A stretch of DNA of 36,015 nt. Origin: Burkholderiales bacterium. GTDB taxonomy: Bacteria > Pseudomonadota > Gammaproteobacteria > Burkholderiales > Burkholderiaceae_C. Under the pieces are notes generated by a model. It saw only the letters and a program-made list of their open reading frames with translations. It made no database searches and had not been told where the DNA came from. The position numbers were made by a program, and so were the translations under genes. This document shows, in pieces, positions 8,001 through 17,294 of the stretch (positions are counted from its first letter, which is position 1; every line of letters begins with the position of its first letter). Where the stretch lies: contig JACRBA010000202.1 in NCBI GenBank assembly GCA_016213265.1, positions 1 through 36,015 on the forward strand, in the 5' to 3' direction.

Positions 8001-8990
8001 TTGAAGACCCTCGCCGCGTCCTTCGACCCCGCCCGTGCCCTGCACCTGGCCCGCCAGACCTTCGACATCGAGGCCGCTGCCCTCGCGGCCGTGCGCGACC
8101 GGCTCGACGGTGATTTCGGCCATGCCGTGAAGGCGGTGCTGCAGACGACCGGCCGCGTGGTCGTGATGGGCATGGGCAAGAGCGGCCATGTGGGTCGCAA
8201 GATCGCCGCCACCCTCGCGTCCACCGGCACGCCCGCCTTTTTCGTGCACCCCGCCGAGGCCAGCCACGGCGACCTGGGCATGGTGCAGCCGGGCGACCTG
8301 CTGCTGGCCATCAGCAACTCGGGCGAGAGCGAGGAGATCAACGCCATCCTGCCGGCGGTGCGGCGCCTGGGCGTGCCGATGATCGCCATCACCGGCCGGC
8401 CGCAATCCACGCTGGCGCGGCATGCGGAGGTGACGCTGTCGTGCGCGGTGGACCAGGAGGCCTGCCCGCTCAACCTGGCGCCCACCGCCAGCACCACCGC
8501 GCAGATGGCCCTGGGCGACGCGCTGGCCGTGGCGCTGCTGGACGCGCGCGGCTTCCGTGAACACGACTTCGCCCGCTCCCACCCGGGCGGCGCGCTGGGC
8601 CGCAAGCTGCTGATGCATGTGCACGACCTCATGCGCACCGGGGACGCCCTGCCCTGCGTGGCACCGGACACCGGCTTCATCGACATGATGCACGTCATGA
8701 CCGACAAGGGCCTGGGCTTCGCCGTGGTGGTGCAGGACGACCGGCCCGCCGGCATCTTCACCGACGGCGACTTGCGCCGGCTGCTGGAGACGGGCGCCGA
8801 CCTGCGCGCGCTCAAGGCCAGCGAGGTGATGCACCGTGGGCCCAAGCATGTGCGGGCCGACGCGCTGGCGGTGGATGCGGCCGATCTGATGGAACGGCAC
8901 CGCATCACCAGCGTGCTGGTGGTGGACGGGCAGGGCGCGCTGGTGGGCGCCCTCAACACCAACGACCTGCTGCGCGCGAAGGTGATCTGA
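8001..8990 (+). CDS. kdsD: Arabinose-5-phosphate isomerase (KdsD/KpsF family)
   Basis: It converts ribulose-5-phosphate to arabinose-5-phosphate, the first committed step to the LPS sugar Kdo. The N-terminal SIS domain shows VVVMGMGKSGHVGRKIAATL, HPAEASHGDLGM and LLLAISNSGESEEI. The SHPGGALGRKLL linker and two CBS domains follow (about residues 205-329). The frame is open far upstream, but the only start giving a normal protein is TTG at 8001 (329 residues; E. coli KdsD has 328). The first in-frame ATG inside the domain would remove conserved sequence. The stop overlaps kdsC by one base. Function is well supported; the start codon is moderately certain. Confidence 0.93.
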   Translation: MKTLAASFDPARALHLARQTFDIEAAALAAVRDRLDGDFGHAVKAVLQTTGRVVVMGMGKSGHVGRKIAATLASTGTPAFFVHPAEASHGDLGMVQPGDLLLAISNSGESEEINAILPAVRRLGVPMIAITGRPQSTLARHAEVTLSCAVDQEACPLNLAPTASTTAQMALGDALAVALLDARGFREHDFARSHPGGALGRKLLMHVHDLMRTGDALPCVAPDTGFIDMMHVMTDKGLGFAVVVQDDRPAGIFTDGDLRRLLETGADLRALKASEVMHRGPKHVRADALAVDAADLMERHRITSVLVVDGQGALVGALNTNDLLRAKVI

Positions 8991-9565
8991 TGCACGCCCC
9001 TGCCCTGCACTTCCCGCCCGAGCTGCTGCTGCGCGCCCAGGGCCCGCGGCTGGGCATGCGCGCCGCCCTGTTCGACGTGGACGGCGTGCTCACCGACGGC
9101 CGGCTGTACATCGGCGAGCAGGGCGAAGTGCTCAAGACCTTCAGCACGCTCGACGGCCACGGCCTGAAGCTGCTGGCCCGGGCCGGCATCACGCCGGTGG
9201 TCATCACCGGGCGCGATTCGCCCGCCGTGCGGCGGCGTGTGGCCGACCTCGGCCTGGCGCATGCGGTGTACGGCGCGGGCGACAAGCTGGCCGCCGCCGA
9301 GCCGCTGCTGGCGCAGCTGGGTGTGGGCTGGGACGAGGTGGCGGCCATCGGCGACGACTGGCCCGACCTGCCGCTGCTCACACGCGCCGGGTTCGCCTGC
9401 GCACCCGCCAACGCGCATGCCGAGGTCAAGGCGGTGGCCCACCACGTCACCGCCGCGGCGGGCGGCCACGGCGCCGCGCGCGAGTTCTGCGACCTGCTGC
9501 TGATGGCGGCCGGCCGCTATGCCGAACTGCTGCGCGGCCATCTGCAGACGCTGGACGGCCGCTGA
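8990..9565 (+). CDS. kdsC: 3-deoxy-D-manno-octulosonate 8-phosphate phosphatase KdsC
   Basis: This HAD-superfamily phosphatase dephosphorylates Kdo-8-phosphate to Kdo. The DxD motif is in ALFDVDGVLTDGRLYIGEQG (nucleophile near residue 29). Motif II is VVITGRDS, and the metal-binding motif IV is IGDDWPDLPLL. There is no cap domain, as expected for the tetrameric KdsC type, and 191 residues is the usual size. The start ATG shares its A with the kdsD stop (TGATG), indicating translational coupling in the Kdo pathway operon. Confidence 0.95.
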   Translation: MHAPALHFPPELLLRAQGPRLGMRAALFDVDGVLTDGRLYIGEQGEVLKTFSTLDGHGLKLLARAGITPVVITGRDSPAVRRRVADLGLAHAVYGAGDKLAAAEPLLAQLGVGWDEVAAIGDDWPDLPLLTRAGFACAPANAHAEVKAVAHHVTAAAGGHGAAREFCDLLLMAAGRYAELLRGHLQTLDGR

Positions 9566-9587
9566 ACGCCGGCCGCGCGCACCTGCC

Positions 9588-10301
9588 GTGAAAGCCGAAC
9601 TGCACCTGCCCGACCTGCCGGAAGTGCCGGGGGCCATCGGCGCGCCCGAAGCGGCGCCGCCAGCGCCGCCCGCGCCCCGTGGCCGCCGGGAGGCCTGGGG
9701 CATGCGGTGGCGTCAGCTGCTGGGTACCTACCTGCCGCTGCTGCTCATGTGCCTGCTGGCCACCGCCACCTGGTGGCTGGTGCGCTACGCGCCCCGCCCC
9801 ACTGGCGAGGCGGCGCCGGCCATCGTGCGGCACGTGCCCGACTACACCGCGCAACGCGCCGTGCTGCAGCGCTTCAACGCGCAGGGCCGCCTCGTGGCCC
9901 AGGTCGAGGGCGAACAGGTGCGCCACTATCCCGACACCGACGAGGTGGAGGTCGACACAGTCCGTGTGTCGGCCACGGCCGAAGATGGCCGCCGCACCGA
10001 GGCCACCGCACGCCAGGCGGTGGCGGCGGGCGACCAGTCGGTCTACCGCCTCGAGGGCCAGGCGCGGGTGGTGAGCACCGGGGCCGACGGCCGCACGGTG
10101 GTGATCGAGGGGGAACAGCTGCAGCTGCTGGCCAGCGAGCGCCGCGTGCGCGCCGACCGGCCGGTGGTCGTGCGGCAGGGCGGCAGCGCCGTGATGGCCG
10201 ACCGGCTGCTGTTCGACGAGACCACGCAGACGCTCACGCTCAGTGGCCGGGTGCGTGCCGTGCTGCAGCCGGGCGATGCGCGCGGGGGCGGCGTGCCATG
10301 A
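9588..10301 (+). CDS. lptC: LPS export ABC transporter periplasmic protein LptC
   Basis: LptC is the bitopic inner-membrane protein that passes LPS from LptB2FG to the LptA bridge. One membrane helix (LGTYLPLLLMCLLATATWWL) is followed by a periplasmic beta-jellyroll. That region includes the typical VEGEQVRHYPDTDEVEVDTV, GEQLQLLASERRVRADRPVV and a final ADRLLFDETTQTLTLSGRVR. Two starts are possible. GTG at 9588 gives 237 residues, 22 bases after kdsC, with a Pro-rich cytoplasmic extension (LHLPDLPEVPG). ATG at 9702 gives 199 residues, with a good GGGAGG site and a family-typical length. The longer form is listed because the extra codons look coding. The stop overlaps the next start as ATGA. 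Confidence 0.9.
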   Translation: MKAELHLPDLPEVPGAIGAPEAAPPAPPAPRGRREAWGMRWRQLLGTYLPLLLMCLLATATWWLVRYAPRPTGEAAPAIVRHVPDYTAQRAVLQRFNAQGRLVAQVEGEQVRHYPDTDEVEVDTVRVSATAEDGRRTEATARQAVAAGDQSVYRLEGQARVVSTGADGRTVVIEGEQLQLLASERRVRADRPVVVRQGGSAVMADRLLFDETTQTLTLSGRVRAVLQPGDARGGGVP

Positions 10302-11110
10302 GCGCGGCGACCGTGCGCACCGCGGGGCCCGGCGCGCCTGTGGTGTTCATCACCGGCGCGTCCAGCGGCATTGGCCAGGCCCTGGCCGCGCGCTACCACG
10401 CCGCGGGCTGGCGCGTGGCGCTGGTGGCTCGGCGGGCCGAGGCGCTGCAGGCGTGGGCCCTCGCGCAAGGCTGGTCGTCCGACACCTGGCGCGTCTTTGG
10501 CGCCGATGTGCAGGAGGTGGACAGCATCGTGGCCGCGGGGCGGGCCTGCCTGGCAGAGTGGGCGCTGCCGGAGGTGGTGATCGCCAATGCCGGCATCAGC
10601 GTGGGCATGGACACGGCCATCCGCGAGGACCTGGACGTGATGCGCGACACCTTCGCCACCAACAACCTGGGCCTGGCCGCCACCTTCCACCCGTTTCTCG
10701 CGGCCATGCGGGCGCGTGGGCACGGCACCCTGGTGGGCATCGCCAGCGTGGCGGCCATCCGGGGGCTGCCGGGGCATGGCGCCTACTGCGCCAGCAAGGC
10801 CGGTGTGGTGGCCTATTGCGAGAGCCTGCGCGGCGAATGCCGGGGGTCGGGGGTGCGGGTCGTCACGCTGGTGCCTGGCTACATCGCCACGCCGCTCACG
10901 GCCGGCAACCGCTACGCGATGCCGTTCCTCATGGCGCCCGAGGCGTTCGCCGAGCGTGCATTGCGCGCCATCTCGGCGGGCGCCAGCTACCGCGTCATCC
11001 CCTGGCAGATGGGCGTGGTGGCCAAGCTCATGCGGCTGCTGCCCAACGCGGTGTTCGACCGCGCCGTGGCCGGCCGGGGCCGCAAGGCGCGGCGCGGCGA
11101 AGCGCGGTAG
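10298..11110 (+). CDS. Short-chain dehydrogenase/reductase (SDR) family oxidoreductase
   Basis: This 270-residue classical SDR has a Rossmann cofactor site TGASSGIG at 19-26, NAG at 97-99, and a catalytic Ser150, Tyr163 and Lys167 in GAYCASKAGV. The basic residues after strand 2 (VARRAEAL) suggest NADP(H). A hydrophobic C-terminal stretch, MGVVAKLMRLLPNAVFDRAV, resembles membrane-associated SDRs acting on lipid-like substrates. It overlaps the lptC stop by four bases, so it belongs to the kdsD-kdsC-lptC transcript. A role in lipid or LPS metabolism is inference from position only. The substrate is unknown. Confidence 0.88.
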   Translation: MSAATVRTAGPGAPVVFITGASSGIGQALAARYHAAGWRVALVARRAEALQAWALAQGWSSDTWRVFGADVQEVDSIVAAGRACLAEWALPEVVIANAGISVGMDTAIREDLDVMRDTFATNNLGLAATFHPFLAAMRARGHGTLVGIASVAAIRGLPGHGAYCASKAGVVAYCESLRGECRGSGVRVVTLVPGYIATPLTAGNRYAMPFLMAPEAFAERALRAISAGASYRVIPWQMGVVAKLMRLLPNAVFDRAVAGRGRKARRGEAR

Positions 11111-11145
11111 ACGCGGCGCTGCAGCGCTGGGCGGAGCCCAAAGCA

Positions 11146-11179
11146 CACAGGGCGCCACGGTTTCCCGTGGCGCCCTGTG
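11146..11179 (-). terminator. Strong hairpin between convergent SDR and RNA-binding-protein genes
   Basis: A perfect 15-bp stem, CACAGGGCGCCACGG (11146-11160) and CCGTGGCGCCCTGTG (11165-11179), has a four-base loop that reads GAAA on the minus strand. The minus strand continues TGCTTT, giving a weak U-tract, so it best serves the RNA-binding-protein gene. It may also end the SDR transcript from the other side. Confidence 0.75.
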
Positions 11180-11222
11180 AGGCTGGATCTGTCGCGCGGC
11201 CGGTCAGCCGGCCGCTGCGGGA

Positions 11223-11693
11223 TCAGTAGCCGCCGCCGTAGCCGCCGCCACCACCGCCACGGTTGCCACCGCGGCTGCCGCCACCGCCGTAGGGGCTGCG
11301 GCCACCGCCGCCGCCGCCACCGCCGTAGCCGCCACCACCGCCGCCGCCACCGTAGGGGCTGCGGCCACCGCCGCCACCACCGCCGTAGCCGCCGCCACCA
11401 CCACCACCGTAGCCGCCACCGCTGCGGAAGCCGCCCGGGCGCTCTTCACGGGGACGGGCCTCGTTCACGACGATGGCACGGCCTTCCAGGGGCTGACCGT
11501 TCATGCCGTTGATCGCGGCTTGCGCTTCCGCGTCCGAACCCATCTCGACGAAGCCGAAGCCCTTCGAGCGGCCGGTGTCGCGGTCCATCATGACCTTGGC
11601 GGACGTGACGGTGCCGAATTCGGCAAACGCTTGTTGCAGGGAGTCGTCACGCACGCTGTAGGCGAGGTTGCCGACGTAAAGCTTGTTTCCCAT
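11223..11693 (-). CDS. Glycine-rich RRM RNA-binding protein (cold-inducible type)
   Basis: This 156-residue protein has one RNA recognition motif in residues 1-80, with RNP2 LYVGNL (5-10) and RNP1 KGFGFVEM (44-51). The tail is almost entirely glycine with Tyr, Arg and Ser (SGGGYGGGG and RSPYGGGG blocks). Such proteins in cyanobacteria and proteobacteria bind single-stranded RNA and are often induced by cold. A 21-residue unit starting RSPY recurs in the tail. The ribosome site GAGGAGC lies 8 bases before the ATG. A candidate promoter at 11831-11860 would give a leader of about 130 bases, as in cold-shock mRNAs. Cold induction is inferred, not shown. Confidence 0.92.
   Translation of the reverse strand: MGNKLYVGNLAYSVRDDSLQQAFAEFGTVTSAKVMMDRDTGRSKGFGFVEMGSDAEAQAAINGMNGQPLEGRAIVVNEARPREERPGGFRSGGGYGGGGGGGYGGGGGGGRSPYGGGGGGGGYGGGGGGGGRSPYGGGGSRGGNRGGGGGGYGGGY
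11289..11414. repeat. Two imperfect 63-bp tandem units in the glycine-rich tail
   Basis: The string GTAGGGGCTGCGGCCACCGC begins at 11289 and again at 11352, a 63-base (21-codon) period. The rest of each unit is GCC/ACC-rich sequence encoding polyglycine interrupted by tyrosine. The period is a multiple of three, so gain or loss of a unit would keep the frame. Confidence 0.7.
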
Positions 11694-11830
11694 GGGGAAA
11701 GCTCCTCAATCGCTCAAAACACAAAGACCATGTGGAGCTTCAACCCAGCGTGAACCCATCAAGCGAAGGTGCCGCGTCCATACACAGCAAAACAAAGGAA
11801 GAAGCCGTGGTTCGGCATCCTCCTCAGCCC

Positions 11831-11860
11831 ATTATGGGACCAATATCACGGGCGCGGCAA
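11831..11860 (-). promoter_or_regulatory. Candidate promoter of the RNA-binding-protein gene
   Basis: On the minus strand TTGCCG (11860-11855), an 18-base spacer and CATAAT (11836-11831) form a plausible sigma-70 promoter. Transcription would start near 11824, leaving a leader of about 130 bases before the ATG at 11693. The 278-base gap to marC holds no gene that I can see. Confidence 0.45.
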
Positions 11861-11971
11861 AGCACCACGCGAACCAGTGTCGTATTTCCGCGCCGGGGTG
11901 CCGCCGTGCCTGAGGCCGCATAGGGCCAATCCCCCACGATTGAGGGGCGCAGGCTCGCCCCACAATGGCGC

Positions 11972-12613
11972 ATGGACCTGCTCAAGCCGCTCATCGCGTT
12001 GCTCGCCATCGTCAATCCGATCGGCGTGGTGCCGTTCTTCCTGCATTTCACGCAGAACTTCAGCGCCGAGCAGCGGCGCTACACCATGCGCGTCAGCGCC
12101 ACCGCGGCCTTCCTGGTGGTGTCCATCAGCGGCCTGGCCGGGCTGAAGATCATCGAGTTCTTCGGCATCTCCATCGCCAGCTTCCAGGTGGGCGGCGGGC
12201 TGCTGCTGTTGATGTCGGCCATCCACATGCTCAATGCGCAGCCGGCCGAGACGCGCGCCGAGGACGTGCACCAGGGCCAGGAGAAAGCCGATGCGGGCTC
12301 GTCCATCGCGGTGGTGCCGCTGACCATTCCGCTGCTGACCGGCCCGGCCACCATCTCCACCATGGTGATCTACGCGGAGAAGACCCGCACGCTGTGGGAG
12401 CACGCGGTGTTGGTGGGCTACGGGGTCGTCATCGGCGTGGCGAGCTACCTTGCGTTTCGCGCGTCCGAGCGCATCGCGCGGGTGCTGGGCCAGACCGGCA
12501 TCAACGTGATGACGCGGCTGATGGGCCTGATCCTGGCCGCGATGGCGGTGGAGCTGCTGGCCGACGGGCTCATCAAGCTGTTCCCGGTGCTCGGCGGCAT
12601 CCGGCTCCCGTAG
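11972..12613 (+). CDS. MarC family integral membrane protein
   Basis: This 213-residue protein has six predicted membrane helices in the MarC/YchE pattern. The conserved first helix LLKPLIALLAIVNPIGVVPF carries the NPIG motif. The second repeat carries the matching VPLTIPLLTGPATISTMVIY, and RLMGLILAAMAVELLADGL lies near the C-terminus. The family has no firmly established transport function, and the old multiple-antibiotic-resistance link has been withdrawn. The start ATG lies in GCGCATGGAC, with a weak ribosome site. The gene is single and co-directional with the next gene, 33 bases away. Confidence 0.9.
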   Translation: MDLLKPLIALLAIVNPIGVVPFFLHFTQNFSAEQRRYTMRVSATAAFLVVSISGLAGLKIIEFFGISIASFQVGGGLLLLMSAIHMLNAQPAETRAEDVHQGQEKADAGSSIAVVPLTIPLLTGPATISTMVIYAEKTRTLWEHAVLVGYGVVIGVASYLAFRASERIARVLGQTGINVMTRLMGLILAAMAVELLADGLIKLFPVLGGIRLP

Positions 12614-12646
12614 CATGGCTGCGCCAGCCGGCACGCCAACGCCACC

Positions 12647-14323
12647 ATGACCCACGACATCCCCACCTACGACCACATCATCGTCGGCGCCGGCACGGCG
12701 GGCTGCCTGCTCGCCAACCGGCTGTCGGCCGACCCGTCGCGCCGCGTGCTGCTGATCGAGGCCGGTGGTGCCGACGACTACGTGTGGATCCACATCCCGG
12801 TGGGCTACCTCTACTGCATCGGCAACCCGCGCACCGACTGGCTGTTCCAGACCGACGCCGACCCGGGCCTCAATGGCCGCCGGCTGCGCTACCCGCGCGG
12901 CAAGGTGCTGGGCGGCTGCTCCAGTATCAACGGCATGATCTACATGCGCGGCCAGGCGCGCGACTACGACGGCTGGGCAGCGGAGGTGGGCGACGCCAAC
13001 TGGCGCTGGGACCACTGCGTGCCGTACTTCAAGCGCCACGAGGACCACTGGCGCGGCGAGGATGCCCTGCATGCCGCCCCAGGCTTCGACCCGACGGGCC
13101 AGCGCCCGGGCGGCGAATGGCGTGTCGAGCGCCAACGCCTGCGCTGGGACGTGCTCGATGCCTTCGCCGAGGCGGCCGTGCAGGCCGGCATCCCGCGCAC
13201 GGCCGACTTCAACCGGGGTGACAACGAGGGCGTCGGCTACTTCGAGGTCAACCAGCGCGCGGGCATCCGCTGGAACGCGGCCAAGGCCTTCCTGCGGCCG
13301 GTGATGCACCGCGACAATTTGCAGGTGTGGACCGGCGCCACCGCCAGCCGCGTGCTGCTGGCGCCCGGGCCCGACGGCCGGCCGCGCGCGGCGGGCATCG
13401 AGGTGCTGCCGCTGGGCGGCGGCGCGCCGGTGCAGGCGCACTGCCGCGGCGAGATGGTGCTGGCCAGCGGGGCGATCGGCACGCCGCAGCTGCTGCAGCT
13501 GTCGGGCATCGGCCCGGTGGATTGGCTGCAGCCGCTGGGCATCACGCCCCAGGTGGTGCTACCGGGTGTGGGCGGCAACCTGCAGGACCACCTGCAGATC
13601 CGCGCGGTGTTCGCGGTGGACGGCGTGAAGACGCTGAACACCCTGGCCGCCAACTGGTGGGGCAAGGCGATGATCGGCCTGCAGTACGCCGCGCGCCGCA
13701 GCGGGCCCATGAGCATGGCGCCCTCGCAGCTGGGGGCCTTCACGCGGTCGGGGCCCGAGCAGCCGCACGCGAACCTGGAGTACCACGTGCAGCCGCTGTC
13801 GCTGGATGCCTTCGGCGAGCCGCTGCACCGCTTCAACGCCTTCACCGCCAGCGTGTGCAACCTCAACCCCGAATCGCGCGGGCGGGTGCGCATCACCTCG
13901 CCGCAGGCGGGCGAGGCGCCCTCCATCCTGGCCAACTACCTGTCCACGCCGGGCGACCGCCAGGTCGCGGCGGATTCGCTGCGCCTGACCCGCCGCATCG
14001 CGGCGCAGCCGGCGCTGGCCCGCTTCGCCCCGCGCGAGGTGAAGCCGGGCGTGGAGTTCCAGACCGACGAGGAGCTGGCGCGTCTGGCCGGCGACATCGG
14101 CACCACCATCTTCCACCCGGTGGGCACCTGCAAGATGGGCCGCGACGACGACCCGCTGGCGGTGGTGGACGCCCGGCTGCGGGTGCGCGGTGTGGCCGGC
14201 CTGCGGGTGGCGGACGCCAGCATCATGCCCACCATCACCAGCGGCAACACCAACGCCCCCACGCTGATGATCGCCGAGCGGGCGGCCGAGTGGATGCTGG
14301 CGACGCCAGCGCCCGCTGGCTGA
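12647..14323 (+). CDS. GMC family FAD-dependent oxidoreductase (choline dehydrogenase-like)
   Basis: This 558-residue flavoprotein probably oxidises an alcohol, passing electrons to a quinone or oxygen. The FAD-binding motif is at the N-terminus (YDHIIVGAGTAGCLLANRLS). The GMC signature follows (RGKVLGGCSSINGMIYMRGQ). The C-terminus has the catalytic pair, His490 in FHPVGTCKMG and Asn near 536 in SGNTNAPTLMIAER. There is no signal peptide. The absence of betB or a BCCT transporter beside it means choline is not a safe substrate call; many such genes act on aliphatic or polyethylene-glycol-type alcohols. It stands 33 bases after marC and may be co-transcribed with it. Confidence 0.92.
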   Translation: MTHDIPTYDHIIVGAGTAGCLLANRLSADPSRRVLLIEAGGADDYVWIHIPVGYLYCIGNPRTDWLFQTDADPGLNGRRLRYPRGKVLGGCSSINGMIYMRGQARDYDGWAAEVGDANWRWDHCVPYFKRHEDHWRGEDALHAAPGFDPTGQRPGGEWRVERQRLRWDVLDAFAEAAVQAGIPRTADFNRGDNEGVGYFEVNQRAGIRWNAAKAFLRPVMHRDNLQVWTGATASRVLLAPGPDGRPRAAGIEVLPLGGGAPVQAHCRGEMVLASGAIGTPQLLQLSGIGPVDWLQPLGITPQVVLPGVGGNLQDHLQIRAVFAVDGVKTLNTLAANWWGKAMIGLQYAARRSGPMSMAPSQLGAFTRSGPEQPHANLEYHVQPLSLDAFGEPLHRFNAFTASVCNLNPESRGRVRITSPQAGEAPSILANYLSTPGDRQVAADSLRLTRRIAAQPALARFAPREVKPGVEFQTDEELARLAGDIGTTIFHPVGTCKMGRDDDPLAVVDARLRVRGVAGLRVADASIMPTITSGNTNAPTLMIAERAAEWMLATPAPAG

Positions 14324-14572
14324 CGCCGCCCTGAACCGAGGGCCCCCGCCGGGACGGGGAAAGCACGGATGCCGGCGGCCGGGCGCACCCGTACAGTGCG
14401 CTCCAGCTTTCGGCCACCGCCCCCTTGCGGTGCGCTGGCCGGGAGGGGGGCCGAGGAGACAAACACGGCCGGCCGCGGCACACCGCCACGGCACCGGCCA
14501 CAGCCGCCGACCCGCGCCGCAGCATCCCCCGCGGCCCGTGGCCAGCGCGTCGCGACACGCGTGTGAGAATGC
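14324..14572. other. Gene-free stretch downstream of the GMC oxidoreductase
   Basis: This 249-base interval has no ORF with a convincing start, codon pattern or homology that I recognise. It is GC-rich throughout and ends at a clear terminator hairpin. A small RNA ending at that terminator is possible but unsupported by a clear promoter. Confidence 0.4.
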
Positions 14573-14606
14573 AAAGGCGCCAGCCACCGCTGGCGCCTTT
14601 TGCTTT
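14573..14606 (+). terminator. Rho-independent terminator upstream of the TauE/SafE gene
   Basis: An 11-bp perfect stem, AAAGGCGCCAG (14573-14583) and CTGGCGCCTTT (14590-14600), has a six-base loop and is followed by TGCTTTT. It lies 250 bases after the GMC gene and 54 bases before the next start. Confidence 0.8.
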
Positions 14607-14659
14607 TCAGGGCCCGCTTCTCCCGCGGGGGCGGCCCGCTCACCCACAGGTCTCGCCGC

Positions 14660-15418
14660 TTGGAACTCGCCTTCGTCGCCGCCGCCTCGTTGCTGGCCGG
14701 CATGATCGACGCCATCGTCGGCGGTGGCGGCCTGGTGCTGCTGCCGGCGCTGTTCGCCACCTGGCCGGGCGCCACGCCCGCCACCTTGCTGGGCACCAAC
14801 AAGGGCGGTGCCGTCTGGGGCACGGCCTGGGCAGCCTGGCAGTACACGCGCCGGGTCGACCTGCGCGCGGCCACGCTGGTGCCCGCCTGCACCGCCGCCC
14901 TGGCCGGCAGCTTCGTCGGTGCCTGGGCGGTGACCACCGTCGACGGCTCGGCCCTGCGGCGCGCCCTGCCGCTGGTGCTGCTGGCCATCCTGGCCTACAC
15001 CCTGGCGCGCAAGGACCTCGGCCGCCACCATGCCCCCCGCTTCGTGGCCGGCCACGAGGCGGCCGTGGCCTCGGCCATCGGCGCGGGCATCGGTTTCTAC
15101 GACGGCTTCTTCGGCCCAGGCACCGGCAGCTTCTTCGTGTTCCTGTTCGTGCGCACCATGGGCTACGACTTCCTGCATGCCTCGGCGGCGGCGAAGCTGC
15201 TGAACACCGCCACCAACGTGGCGGCGCTGGTGCTGTTCACCTGGAAGGGCCATGTGTGGTGGCACGTGGCGGCGGTGCTGGCGGTGGCCAACGTGGCCGG
15301 CAGCCTCATCGGCACGCGGCTGGCGCTCAAGCACGGCGCCGGCTTCGTGCGCGGCGTGTTCATCCTGGTGGTGGGCGCGCTCATCCTGAAGACCGGCTAC
15401 GACGCCTTCGTGCGCTGA
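14660..15418 (+). CDS. TauE/SafE (TSUP) family sulfite/organic anion exporter-like protein
   Basis: This 252-residue membrane protein has about eight helices. The family hallmark is at the N-terminus: LLAGMIDAIVGGGGLVLLPA and then LLGTNKGGAVWG. The second repeat carries GIGFYDGFFGPGTGSFFVF, the same pattern seen in YfcA. The start is TTG at 14660 (ELAFVAAASLLAG). It places the first helix at the extreme N-terminus as in YfcA; no ATG in frame gives a sensible protein. The family exports sulfite, sulfoacetate or other small anions. No sulfonate genes lie nearby, so the substrate is not assigned. Confidence 0.9.
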   Translation: MELAFVAAASLLAGMIDAIVGGGGLVLLPALFATWPGATPATLLGTNKGGAVWGTAWAAWQYTRRVDLRAATLVPACTAALAGSFVGAWAVTTVDGSALRRALPLVLLAILAYTLARKDLGRHHAPRFVAGHEAAVASAIGAGIGFYDGFFGPGTGSFFVFLFVRTMGYDFLHASAAAKLLNTATNVAALVLFTWKGHVWWHVAAVLAVANVAGSLIGTRLALKHGAGFVRGVFILVVGALILKTGYDAFVR

Positions 15419-15510
15419 TTCCGGGGCCTGCGGGTTCGCGCCGATGCCGGCGGCCGCCGCGGCTGGCTACGCTGGGCGGCACCCGCTTCGCGCCCCACGG
15501 AAGGAGTGCC

Positions 15511-17211
<1,701 letters not shown>

Positions 17212-17227
17212 GCGCCTCTTGCGCGCT

Positions 17228-17290
17228 GGGCTTCGACAGGCTCAGCCCGAACGGTTCGTTTCGCCGTTCGCCCTGAGCTTGTCGAAGGGC
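17228..17290. repeat. REP-like imperfect inverted repeat between convergent genes
   Basis: The left arm at 17228-17254 contains TTCGACAGGCTCAG and the right arm at 17264-17290 contains CTGAGCTTGTCGAA. The arms pair at 22 of 27 positions around a nine-base loop. I recall this CTTCGACAGGCTCAG / CTGAGCTTGTCGAAG core as an abundant interspersed repeat in many GC-rich proteobacterial genomes. It sits between the convergent acyl-CoA synthetase and malate synthase genes and probably acts as a bidirectional transcript end. Confidence 0.75.
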
Positions 17291-17294
17291 CGGC

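Noticed and set aside
7181..9703. 840-codon open frame on the minus strand across kdsD and kdsC
   Set aside because: It runs through the kefB start region and antisense to kdsD/kdsC; its composition is that of a shadow frame.
11223..11450. CRISPR-like or minisatellite array in the GCC-rich block
   Set aside because: The repetition is explained by the glycine-rich protein tail; there are no spacers of uniform length.
12647..14323. Calling the GMC oxidoreductase choline dehydrogenase (betA)
   Set aside because: There is no betB, betI or choline transporter nearby, and the FAD and active-site motifs are shared by the whole GMC family.
14425..15510. In-frame upstream extension of the acyl-CoA synthetase through the TSUP gene
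   Set aside because: The extension reads out-of-frame TSUP sequence and is Arg/Gly-rich, while a start with AAGGAG at 15511 gives a normal enzyme.
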